Source: Candidatus Margulisiibacteriota bacterium (GTDB lineage Bacteria > Margulisbacteria > Riflemargulisbacteria > GWF2-35-9 > DYQY01). Taken from it: a stretch of 39,668 nucleotides of DNA. Below the pieces are notes generated by a model that saw nothing but the letters and a program-made list of their open reading frames with translations, was not told where the DNA came from and ran no database searches. The stretch spans positions 1-39,668 of the forward strand of contig JAQWCF010000005.1 of NCBI GenBank assembly GCA_028706105.1, read 5' to 3'. Numbering within the stretch: the first letter of the stretch is position 1; every line of letters starts with the position of its first letter. Of the stretch, positions 15,959-24,637 are shown piece by piece. Both the position numbers and the translations under genes were made by a program.

Positions 15959-17242
15959 ATGGTTACTTTAGGTAGTCTGAAAATTAATTTATATAAAGAT
16001 TTACCAAAAAGCATCACTAATCCGGAAATTAATTTACCGCAGGGACTAAAAGAATCTGAGTTACAACTTGAAATCGAGAAATTAGCCGCTACTAATTGTC
16101 TTTATCCTAAAAATTTATCTTTTTTAGGTGCAGGTGTTTATCATAGGCATGTTCCAGCAATAGTTGATCATTTAACCAGTAGAAGTGAGTTCTACACGGC
16201 ATACACTCCTTATCAGCCAGAGATAAGCCAAGGTACGCTAACTGCAATATTTGAGTTTCAGACTTATATGGCAGAGTTAACTGGGATGGAGATAAGCAAC
16301 GCTAGTTTGTATGATGGGGCAACCTCTTTAGCCGAGGCTGTTCAAATGGTTGCTAGAGTTGTTAGCAAAGACAAGGCTAAGGTTATGGTTGCGGGGATTC
16401 TTTCTCCGAACTACAAACAAGTCTTGGATACTTACAATAAAGGCTTTGGGAATGATATTAATTATATTGAAGAGCTGAAGGGCATTGTGCTTGATGAAAG
16501 CCTAGATGCCATAGTCTTAATGTATCCTAATTTTTTTGGACAAGTTGTTGACCATGCCTCACTTATTGAAGATGCCAAAAGGAAAGGCATTGCTGTTATT
16601 TTTTGCGTAACCAATCCTTTGGCTTTAATGCTTTTTAAATCGCCAGGTGAGTTTGGTGCGGATATTGTTTGTGGCGAGGCTGCTTCCTTAGGTAGTTATC
16701 CAGCTTATGGTGGACCAGCATTAGGGTTTTTAACTACAAGGCAAAATTTAGTTAGAAGTATTCCTGGTAGAATTGTTGGTGAAACGAATGATGCGCAAGG
16801 CAGAAAAGGATTTGTTCTTACTTTTCAAGCTAGAGAACAACACATTAGAAGAGAGAAGGCTACTTCCAACATCTGTAGCAATCAAGGACTAATGGCACTT
16901 AGAACAACAATTTATATGTCTCATCTGGGGCAAGCTGGGATGCTAAGCTTAGCTGAGGATATTTATCAGAAAACAGAATATTTAAAAGAAAAAATAACCA
17001 AATTAGGTAGTGTTATTGTTGATAAAAATGTTTCTTTTCAGGATACCTTAATTTATTCAAAAGATGTAGATTTTCATGCACTTAATTTATTTTTGAAAGA
17101 AAAGGGAATATTAGGAGGATTAAATTTGTGTAGTCTTAAGGATGAATGGAATGGTTGTTATTTGCTTACGGTAAATGATTACATGCAAGAGTCAGATATA
17201 GACCTTTTAGTTTCGTACATTGAGGAGTTTATGCATGGATAA
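15959..17242 (+). CDS. gcvPA: Glycine dehydrogenase (decarboxylating) subunit 1
   Basis: This is the N-terminal half of the split P-protein, which decarboxylates glycine with PLP and loads GcvH. The 427-aa protein has FLGAGVYHRHVPAIVDHL, YTPYQPEISQGTL, YDGATSLAEA, YPAYGGPALGFLTT and IPGRIVGET, all typical of GcvPA. It lacks the PLP lysine, which is in subunit 2. The ATG follows the gcvH stop with no gap, so translation is probably coupled. It overlaps gcvPB by 8 nt. Confidence 0.96.
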   Translation: MVTLGSLKINLYKDLPKSITNPEINLPQGLKESELQLEIEKLAATNCLYPKNLSFLGAGVYHRHVPAIVDHLTSRSEFYTAYTPYQPEISQGTLTAIFEFQTYMAELTGMEISNASLYDGATSLAEAVQMVARVVSKDKAKVMVAGILSPNYKQVLDTYNKGFGNDINYIEELKGIVLDESLDAIVLMYPNFFGQVVDHASLIEDAKRKGIAVIFCVTNPLALMLFKSPGEFGADIVCGEAASLGSYPAYGGPALGFLTTRQNLVRSIPGRIVGETNDAQGRKGFVLTFQAREQHIRREKATSNICSNQGLMALRTTIYMSHLGQAGMLSLAEDIYQKTEYLKEKITKLGSVIVDKNVSFQDTLIYSKDVDFHALNLFLKEKGILGGLNLCSLKDEWNGCYLLTVNDYMQESDIDLLVSYIEEFMHG

Positions 17243-18650
17243 TACGCCGATTTTTGCAAAGGTAGCAGCTTCTAATAAGCTATCAGCTATCAACATTGTT
17301 GATCAATTAAAAAGAAAAAAGGTTTGTCGTTTTCCTGATTTGTCAGAACTACAAGTTGCTAGACATTATACTAAACTTTCAACTTTAAATTTTGGCGTAG
17401 ATAGCGGGATGTATCCTCTTGGTTCTTGTACAATGAAATATAACTATAAAATTTTAGAAAGACTTGCTTCGTTAAATGGGTTTTTACAGTTACATCCTTT
17501 TCAGGATGATCAAGATTGTCAGGGTGTTTTAGAACTTCTTTATAAGATGGAGCGTAATTTATCTGAATTATTTGGATACAGTGGTTTCTCACTGCAACCG
17601 ACTGCGGGTGCACAAGGGGAACACACAGGATTGCTTATAATCAGAGAGTACCTGAATGCTAACAATGATGAAAGAGATTTAGTTCTTATTCCTGATTCTG
17701 CTCACGGAACGAATCCTGCTAGTGCTGTTATGGCTGGATTTAGAGTTAAGAAAGTTCCTTCTGATAATTGGGGAAATGTGGACATTGATAAGTTAAAAGA
17801 GATGTTAAGCAAAGAAAAAGTAGCAGCCTTTATGCTGACTAATCCGTCAACATTAGGTTTGTTTGAAAACAACATTTTATTGATTTCTCAAATGATTCAT
17901 GAAAATGGTGGATTGCTTTATTATGATGGTGCAAACGCCAATGCTTTAATGGGTAAAATCAGACCGGGAGATATGGGGTTTGATGTTTGTCATTTGAATT
18001 TACATAAAACTTTTGGGACTCCACATGGAGGGGGAGGACCTGGTTCTGGCCCAGTGGGTGTTGTTTCTAGGCTAGTTCCATATTTACCTGGACCTATCAT
18101 TATTAAGGATGAAGAGGGTTATAAATGGCAACATCAAACTGGAACTGAAATAGGAAGAATGCACGGTTTCTACGGAAACGTGAATGTCGCCATTAAGGCA
18201 TATGTTTATTTTTTGCTTCACGGAGGCAAAGGCTTGAAAGAAGCAAGTGAGAGGGCAGTAGAGAATGCTAATTATATGATGAATAAAATAAAAGCGATAA
18301 TTGACTTACCTTTTGATAGAGTATGTATGCATGAATTTGTTATTTCAGCAGAGAAGCTCAAAAAAGAGACAGGTGTTTCAGCACTGGATATTGCGAAGGC
18401 GTTAATAGACAAAGGCTACCATCCGCCGACAATATATTTTCCACTAATAGTACATGAATGTCTTATGATAGAGCCAACAGAAACAGAGGACAAAGAGACT
18501 ATGGATAGATTTATACAAGCCTTTCAAGAAATAGTTGATGAGGCTAAAACATCACCAGAGAAAATTAAGTCAGCACCTATTACTAGAATAGTAGGTAGGT
18601 TAGACGAAGTTAAAGCAGTAAAAGAGCCGAAATTAACTTTCTTTAGTTAA
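17235..18650 (+). CDS. gcvPB: Glycine dehydrogenase (decarboxylating) subunit 2
   Basis: This is the PLP-binding half of the split P-protein. ATG 17235 is chosen over the upstream TTG 17220 because GAGGAG (17222-17227) lies 7 nt before it; the product is 471 aa. Motifs include MYPLGSCTMKYN, LQPTAGAQGE, DSAHGTNPAS, YYDGANANA, and LNLHKTFGTPHGGGG with the PLP Schiff-base Lys258. The C-terminal KGYHPPTIYFPL and MIEPTE are also standard. The gene overlaps gcvPA. A dihydrolipoyl dehydrogenase (L-protein) gene is not in the window. Confidence 0.97.
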   Translation: MDNTPIFAKVAASNKLSAINIVDQLKRKKVCRFPDLSELQVARHYTKLSTLNFGVDSGMYPLGSCTMKYNYKILERLASLNGFLQLHPFQDDQDCQGVLELLYKMERNLSELFGYSGFSLQPTAGAQGEHTGLLIIREYLNANNDERDLVLIPDSAHGTNPASAVMAGFRVKKVPSDNWGNVDIDKLKEMLSKEKVAAFMLTNPSTLGLFENNILLISQMIHENGGLLYYDGANANALMGKIRPGDMGFDVCHLNLHKTFGTPHGGGGPGSGPVGVVSRLVPYLPGPIIIKDEEGYKWQHQTGTEIGRMHGFYGNVNVAIKAYVYFLLHGGKGLKEASERAVENANYMMNKIKAIIDLPFDRVCMHEFVISAEKLKKETGVSALDIAKALIDKGYHPPTIYFPLIVHECLMIEPTETEDKETMDRFIQAFQEIVDEAKTSPEKIKSAPITRIVGRLDEVKAVKEPKLTFFS

Positions 18651-18691
18651 CTTTTCTTGGGATTAATTTTTAATATTCTCGATAAGTTTAT

Positions 18692-19147
18692 ATGAATCAA
18701 AAAATTGTAAGCATAAAAAATAACGGCTCTGACTTTGTTTATAGAAACATGACGTTAGATGCAATATCTGCTGAATATGACGATGGTAGTATTGATGAGA
18801 TAACAATGGTTGGAATTTATTATAATGATGAGATTATTATTGGAATGGAATCGGATTTTTACCACGGTTATTTACCTTCAATCATGGAATATTTTTTAAA
18901 TGCCCCTATTAAAAAAGAAGATGCTTTATATTTTACCTTATTTTTTTCTCATAATTATCAGAACGCAAGAGGTAAAAAAAAATTTATGGAGCAAAAAGGT
19001 GTTATCTTAGCTTCTGATGGTTGGGGATTATGGCCATTTTCTAGTGAAAACGCAAAAAATAAAGGTAAACCTATTCTTAATGTCAGTCAAAGAAATAAAG
19101 TCGCGAATGCTCTAAATTTTTTGCCTAAACTTATTTTGGTAGAATGA
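18692..19147 (+). CDS. Hypothetical 151-aa protein between gcvPB and lipM-like gene
   Basis: I do not recognise this protein. It starts at ATG 18692 without a clear ribosome-binding site, is soluble and mildly acidic in its first half (EYDDGSIDEIT), and has no signal peptide, membrane helix or cysteine. The pattern suggests an alpha/beta fold: MVGIYYNDEIIIGMESDF, then FFSHNYQNARGKKKFM, a GWGLWPF segment and a basic C-terminal helix (QRNKVANALNFLPKL). It lies 41 nt after gcvPB and 39 nt before the lipoylation gene, so it may belong to the same transcript, but no function is implied. Confidence 0.65.
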   Translation: MNQKIVSIKNNGSDFVYRNMTLDAISAEYDDGSIDEITMVGIYYNDEIIIGMESDFYHGYLPSIMEYFLNAPIKKEDALYFTLFFSHNYQNARGKKKFMEQKGVILASDGWGLWPFSSENAKNKGKPILNVSQRNKVANALNFLPKLILVE

Positions 19148-19186
19148 TAGTGGCTATATCACTAAATTAATAATATTATTGTTTCT

Positions 19187-19786
19187 ATGAGTTTTAATTA
19201 TTTAGGTTATGATGTTCTTTCTGCCGCGGAGAATATGCAAAAGGATATAGCTATTTTAAAGGCAATTACTACTGACGTTTTTTTGCGTTTATATTCTTGG
19301 ACGGATACTTGTGTAACCTTTGGTTATAATCAAAAAGAAGATACTGTGAAGTCTTTGGTTGGTAAACTTAATATAAATACTCATGAGTTTGTCAGAAGAC
19401 CAACAGGTGGTGGGTTAGTAGTACATGAGAGAAAAAATTTAGCTTGGAGTTTATTTGTTCCAGTTGATATTTTTGCTAAAAAATCACTATTAGGTTTTTA
19501 TTATGAGCTATCCAATGTTTATGCTGACCTTTTGCAAGATTGTGGAATAAATTGTAGCCTAATCAAAAGTGCGAGAAAAGAGTTTCAAAAAAAACGCATC
19601 AATGATGTCTGTCTTGATTATCCAGCTAAATATGAGCTTATTGATGAGAATGGCAACAAATTAATTGGTAGCGCACAAAAAAAAACAAAAAGTTGTTTGA
19701 TACAACAGAATAATTTATTCATTAAAGAACCACGCGAATTTAGAGAGAAGCTAGTCCAATCATTGTTTAAGTATTTCACTAAATAG
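19187..19786 (+). CDS. Lipoate/octanoate transferase family protein, LipM-like
   Basis: The family attaches octanoate or lipoate to carrier lysines. The 199-aa protein has the acyl-binding RRPTGGGLVVH motif (70-80), a conserved Lys158 in GNKLIGSAQ, and Cys142 in VCLDYPAKYEL, in the place of the catalytic cysteine of LipM-type octanoyltransferases. It is shorter than LipM (about 280 aa), mainly at the C-terminus, and lacks the accessory domain of lipoate ligases. It is near the gcv genes, so GcvH is the likely target. LipM-type transfer from acyl carrier protein fits the cysteine, but a ligase or amidotransferase role cannot be excluded. There is no clear ribosome-binding site. Confidence 0.82.
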   Translation: MSFNYLGYDVLSAAENMQKDIAILKAITTDVFLRLYSWTDTCVTFGYNQKEDTVKSLVGKLNINTHEFVRRPTGGGLVVHERKNLAWSLFVPVDIFAKKSLLGFYYELSNVYADLLQDCGINCSLIKSARKEFQKKRINDVCLDYPAKYELIDENGNKLIGSAQKKTKSCLIQQNNLFIKEPREFREKLVQSLFKYFTK

Positions 19787-19823
19787 GCTTTCAGCTTTTA
19801 TCTTTTAGCTTTTAGCTAATTTG

Positions 19824-19832
19824 TGATAGAAT
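19824..19832 (+). promoter_or_regulatory. Extended -10 promoter of the ilv-leu operon
   Basis: TGATAGAAT (TGn plus TAGAAT) lies 27 nt before the ilvB start; the -35 position holds only TTTAGC (19804-19809). Just upstream is a short direct repeat of CTTTTAG. The leader would be about 20 nt, too short for a T-box or a leader-peptide attenuator. Confidence 0.42.
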
Positions 19833-19859
19833 TAATTAAAATATTTGAGGAGAAACGCT

Positions 19860-21560
19860 ATGTCAGCAGAGAAGATGAAAGGTTCCAAAATACTTTTAGA
19901 AAGTTTGAAAAAAGAAGGAGTCACCGATATCTTTGGCTATCCTGGTGGCAAAGTGCTTCATATTTATGATGATATTTATAAAAGTGATATTAAACATTAT
20001 TTAGTTAGACATGAGCAAGCTGCTGCACATGCTGCTGATGGCTATGCTCGTTCAACAGGAAAAGTTGGGGTATGTTTAGCGACCTCAGGTCCTGGTGCAA
20101 CTAATTTAGTAACAGGGATTGCGACTGCCAATATGGATTCCGTTCCCATGGTCGCATTTACAGGGCAAGTTAGTTCTGGGGATATAGGCACAGACTCTTT
20201 TCAGGAAGCAGATATTATTGGTATAACAATGCCAGTCACCAAACATAATTTTTTGGTTAAAGATGTAAAAGACCTTGCGTTAACAATTAAGAAAGCTTTT
20301 TATATAGCCAGAACAGGTAGACCAGGTCCAGTTCTTGTGGATTTGCCAGTGGATGTTACTGTTAATAAAGCTATTTTTAATTACCCAGAGAGTATTATCA
20401 TCCCTTCATACAAGCCAACAACCAAGGGTAGTAGTAGACAAATAAAGAATGCAATTAAAATGATCAGAGAAGCAAAGCAACCAGTTGTTTTAGCAGGTGG
20501 TGGTGTTATATCTGCTAATGCGTCTGAAGAACTACGGGAATTTATTAGTTTAACCAAGATGCCAGTATCTAGTACTTTGTTGGGACTTGGGGCATATCCT
20601 TATAATGATTATTACTCACTTCAAATGCCAGGTATGCACGGAACTGCTTTCTCTAATTTTGCGATTCAAGAAGCCGATCTTTTAATTTCTATCGGGATGA
20701 GATTTGACGATAGAATTACTGGCAAGCTTGATACTTTTGCACCTAATGCCAAAGTTATTCATATTGACATCGATCCGGCTGAGATTGGGAAATGTATTGC
20801 CACCGTTCTGCCGATTGTTGGAGATGCCAAAGAAGTTCTTAAAGAGATGAACGCTTATTTAAAAGAAGAAAGTATCGAAGCTAAAGAACCTTGGTTAAAA
20901 ATAATTGAGAAATTGAAGCTAGATTATCCGTTGACTTATAAGATGGATAAAAATGCTATTAGTCCTCAATATGTCTTAGAAGTTCTAAATGAACTTACAA
21001 ATGGAGATGCCTTTTATACAACTGAAGTAGGTACTCATCAAATGTGGGCTGCTCAATATCTTAATCATACACAGCCAAGACATTTCATTAGTTCTGGTGG
21101 ATTAGGTACTATGGGTTTTGGTTTTCCTGCGGCAATGGGAGTTCAAGTTGCCAATCCAGGTAAAACAGTTATTAACATTGCGGGAGACGGTTCCTTTCAA
21201 ATGAATATTCAAGAGCTTTCTACGGTTTCTTATTATAATATACCTGTAAAAAATATTATTTTAAATAACCAGTGGTTAGGCATGGTTAGACAATGGCAAG
21301 AGTTGTTTTTTGAAGAAAGGTACTCTTCCACTAACCTAGAAGGTATGCAACCTGATTTTGTTAAGGTAGCTGAAGCTTATGGTGTTTTAGGTTTAAGGGC
21401 AACTAAGCCAGCAGAAGTTAGAGAAGTTTTAAAAAGAGCGTTAAGTCATAATGGACCTGTAGTAGTGGACATTAGAGTTGTTAGGGAAGAAAATGTTTTT
21501 CCTATGGTTCCAGCAGGCGGAGCGATTGACAAAATGATCGGGGAAAGGGGTAGTATCTAA
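19860..21560 (+). CDS. ilvB: Acetolactate synthase, large (catalytic) subunit
   Basis: The enzyme condenses two pyruvates to acetolactate, or pyruvate with 2-oxobutyrate, using TPP and FAD. ATG 19860 follows GAGGAGA (19847-19853); the upstream in-frame TTG 19845 overlaps that site and is rejected. The 566-aa protein has FGYPGGKVLHIYD, the TPP-activating Glu in VRHEQAAAHAADGYAR, central FAD-domain motifs (GMRFDDRITGKL) and the C-terminal TPP/Mg motif GDGSFQMNIQEL with NNQWLGMVRQWQ. The length is standard. It starts the ilvBNC-leuA operon and touches ilvN (TAATG overlap). Confidence 0.97.
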   Translation: MSAEKMKGSKILLESLKKEGVTDIFGYPGGKVLHIYDDIYKSDIKHYLVRHEQAAAHAADGYARSTGKVGVCLATSGPGATNLVTGIATANMDSVPMVAFTGQVSSGDIGTDSFQEADIIGITMPVTKHNFLVKDVKDLALTIKKAFYIARTGRPGPVLVDLPVDVTVNKAIFNYPESIIIPSYKPTTKGSSRQIKNAIKMIREAKQPVVLAGGGVISANASEELREFISLTKMPVSSTLLGLGAYPYNDYYSLQMPGMHGTAFSNFAIQEADLLISIGMRFDDRITGKLDTFAPNAKVIHIDIDPAEIGKCIATVLPIVGDAKEVLKEMNAYLKEESIEAKEPWLKIIEKLKLDYPLTYKMDKNAISPQYVLEVLNELTNGDAFYTTEVGTHQMWAAQYLNHTQPRHFISSGGLGTMGFGFPAAMGVQVANPGKTVINIAGDGSFQMNIQELSTVSYYNIPVKNIILNNQWLGMVRQWQELFFEERYSSTNLEGMQPDFVKVAEAYGVLGLRATKPAEVREVLKRALSHNGPVVVDIRVVREENVFPMVPAGGAIDKMIGERGSI

Positions 21561-22042
21561 TGAGACACGTATTATCAGTTATAGTTGAAAACAAATCTGG
21601 TGTCTTGGCTAGAGTGGCGGGTCTTTTTAGTAGAAGAGGATTTAATATTGATAGTCTTGCAGTAGGAACCACCGAAAAGCCTGAGTTTTCTAGGATAACG
21701 CTAGTGGTTACAGGCGAAGATTTAGTTATTGAACAAATCACCAAACAGCTTTATAAGTTAATTGATACATATAAAGTAACTGATTTAACAGCAGCAAAAC
21801 ATATCGAAAGAGAAATGATTTTAGTCAAGGTTAGTATTAATGCTAACAATAGGTCAGAAGTTATTGAAATAGTTGATATTTTTAGAGGTAAAATCATTGA
21901 TGTTTCTGATAAAAATATGACAGTTGAGATTACTGGTGATTATGAGAAGAATGAAGGCTTTTTATCTCTACTTAAGAAGTTTGGGATAATTGAGATAGTT
22001 AGAACAGGTACAGTTGCTATTCAGCGCGGTACAGGTAATTAG
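21560..22042 (+). CDS. ilvN: Acetolactate synthase, small (regulatory) subunit
   Basis: The small subunit activates IlvB and confers valine feedback inhibition. The 160-aa protein has an N-terminal ACT domain (HVLSVIVENKSGVLARVAGLF, split as LSVIVENKSGVL and FSRRGFNIDSLAVG) and the C-terminal domain with REMILVKV, FRGKIIDVS and IEIVRTGTVAIQRG. The length matches the bacterial IlvH/IlvN type. The start codon overlaps the ilvB stop by one base. Confidence 0.96.
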   Translation: MRHVLSVIVENKSGVLARVAGLFSRRGFNIDSLAVGTTEKPEFSRITLVVTGEDLVIEQITKQLYKLIDTYKVTDLTAAKHIEREMILVKVSINANNRSEVIEIVDIFRGKIIDVSDKNMTVEITGDYEKNEGFLSLLKKFGIIEIVRTGTVAIQRGTGN

Positions 22043-23053
<1,011 letters not shown>

Positions 23054-23065
23054 AGGAAAAATTAG

Positions 23066-24574
23066 ATGGATTTAGTAAAGATTTTTGATACAACATTAAG
23101 AGATGGAGAGCAATCTCCGGGTTGTTCTATGACAATTGGTGAGAAGCTAGAAATGGCTAAACAACTTGCCTATCTTAATGTTGATATTATCGAAGCAGGA
23201 TTTGCTATTTCCTCCAAAGGTGATTTTGAGTCTATTCAGACTATAGCCAAAGAGGTTAAAGGACCGTCAATCTGTAGTCTTGCCAGAGCAAGGCAAGAAG
23301 ACATTGATGCTGCTTGGGAAGCTGTTCGATTAGCCAAGAACCCACGTATACATGTTTTTTTAGCTACATCTCCTCTTCACATGAAGTACAAGCTTAACAA
23401 AGGAGAGGACGAGGTAGTTGCGATTGCTATTGAGGCAGTTAAATATGCCAAAAAATATTGTAGTGATATTGAATTCTCTGCAGAAGATGCGGGTAGAAGT
23501 GATAGAAAGTTTCTCTATAGAATTTTATCAGAAGTTATCAAGGCAGGAGCAGTTGTAATAAACGTTCCAGATACTGTGGGCTACACCTTGCCACATGAGT
23601 TTGGAGAGCTTATTAAGGACGTTAAAGCAAACACCGAAGGCATAGAGAAGGTAGATTTAAGCGTGCATTGTCACAATGACCTAGGGATGGCTGTGGCTAA
23701 TAGTATCTCAGCGGTTATCAATGGTGCTACACAAGTTGAGTGTGCAATAAATGGTATCGGTGAGAGAGCAGGGAATGCCTCGCTCGAAGAAATTGTGATG
23801 GCTATTTATACAAGGGGAGCTTTTATCAATAAGAAAACAAATATTAAGACTACTGAAATATATAGAACCTCCAAACTGCTCAGCAGTATCACTGGTGTTC
23901 AAGTACAGCCGAATAAAGCTATTGTTGGTGCGAATGCTTTTCTTCATGAGTCAGGTATTCATCAAGATGGAGTTTTAAAAAATAGAATGACTTATGAAAT
24001 TATGAGTGCTGAACTTATTGGTTTGAGAGAACAGGAATTAGTTTTAGGAAAACACTCAGGTAGACATGCTTTTAAGCAAAGACTTATAGATCTTGGATTT
24101 CATTTAACTGAAGAACAGCTAGAAAGGGGTTTTGTTAAATTTAAAGCTTTAGCTGATGAAAAAAAAGTAGTTACAGATAAAGATATAGAATCGCTAATCT
24201 CTAATGAAAACACCCATTTTGAAGAAAAATATAAATTAGAGTATGTTCAAGTAACTGCTGGGAATACAACAAAACCAACTGCTACAGTCAGAATTTCTAA
24301 CAAAGATGGCGAAATTTTTGAAGATGCTTGTATTGGAACTGGACCAGTTGATGCAATTTATAATGCAATAGAACAATTGGTTGGTGTCAAATTTAATTTA
24401 CAGGAATATATTGTTCACGCAGTCACTGGCGGTACTGATGCTCTAGGCGAAGTAACTGTTCGAATAAAAGAAGGCAACGACTTGTATACTGGACGTGGTT
24501 CTGATACTGATGTTTTGGTTTCTACGGCACAAGCTTTCCTTTCTGCGATTAATAAGTTTTTATATTATAAATAA
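23066..24574 (+). CDS. leuA: 2-isopropylmalate synthase
   Basis: LeuA condenses 2-oxoisovalerate and acetyl-CoA, the first step to leucine. The 502-aa protein has FDTTLRDGEQSPG (7-19) at the barrel entrance, the metal-binding HCHND (His201, His203), NGIGERAGNASLEE, the HESGIHQDG motif and the C-terminal LeuA regulatory domain (about 375-500) with GTGPVDAIYNAIE and VTGGTDALGEV, where leucine normally binds. It lies 12 nt after ilvC. leuB, leuC, leuD and ilvD are not in the window. It is clearly distinct from the second DRE-TIM enzyme at 31694. Confidence 0.96.
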   Translation: MDLVKIFDTTLRDGEQSPGCSMTIGEKLEMAKQLAYLNVDIIEAGFAISSKGDFESIQTIAKEVKGPSICSLARARQEDIDAAWEAVRLAKNPRIHVFLATSPLHMKYKLNKGEDEVVAIAIEAVKYAKKYCSDIEFSAEDAGRSDRKFLYRILSEVIKAGAVVINVPDTVGYTLPHEFGELIKDVKANTEGIEKVDLSVHCHNDLGMAVANSISAVINGATQVECAINGIGERAGNASLEEIVMAIYTRGAFINKKTNIKTTEIYRTSKLLSSITGVQVQPNKAIVGANAFLHESGIHQDGVLKNRMTYEIMSAELIGLREQELVLGKHSGRHAFKQRLIDLGFHLTEEQLERGFVKFKALADEKKVVTDKDIESLISNENTHFEEKYKLEYVQVTAGNTTKPTATVRISNKDGEIFEDACIGTGPVDAIYNAIEQLVGVKFNLQEYIVHAVTGGTDALGEVTVRIKEGNDLYTGRGSDTDVLVSTAQAFLSAINKFLYYK

Positions 24575-24621
24575 AATTTTAAACTTTTATTCCTCATCTC
24601 TACTTATGTCAGTTGGTAATA

Positions 24622-24627
24622 TATAAT
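24622..24627 (+). promoter_or_regulatory. -10 element before the HEXXH peptidase gene
   Basis: A perfect TATAAT ends 10 nt before ATG 24638 and overlaps the alternative ATG 24626. Transcription would start around 24634, so only the second ATG would be on the message. The -35 region is poor. Confidence 0.4.
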
Positions 24628-24637
24628 GGGGATACGT

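Noticed and set aside
17220-17234. TTG 17220 as start of gcvPB
   Set aside because: The TTG is part of the GAGGAG ribosome-binding site that serves ATG 17235.
19787-19859. T-box or leader-peptide attenuator for ilvB
   Set aside because: The gap is only 73 nt with no branched-chain codon run and no terminator hairpin.
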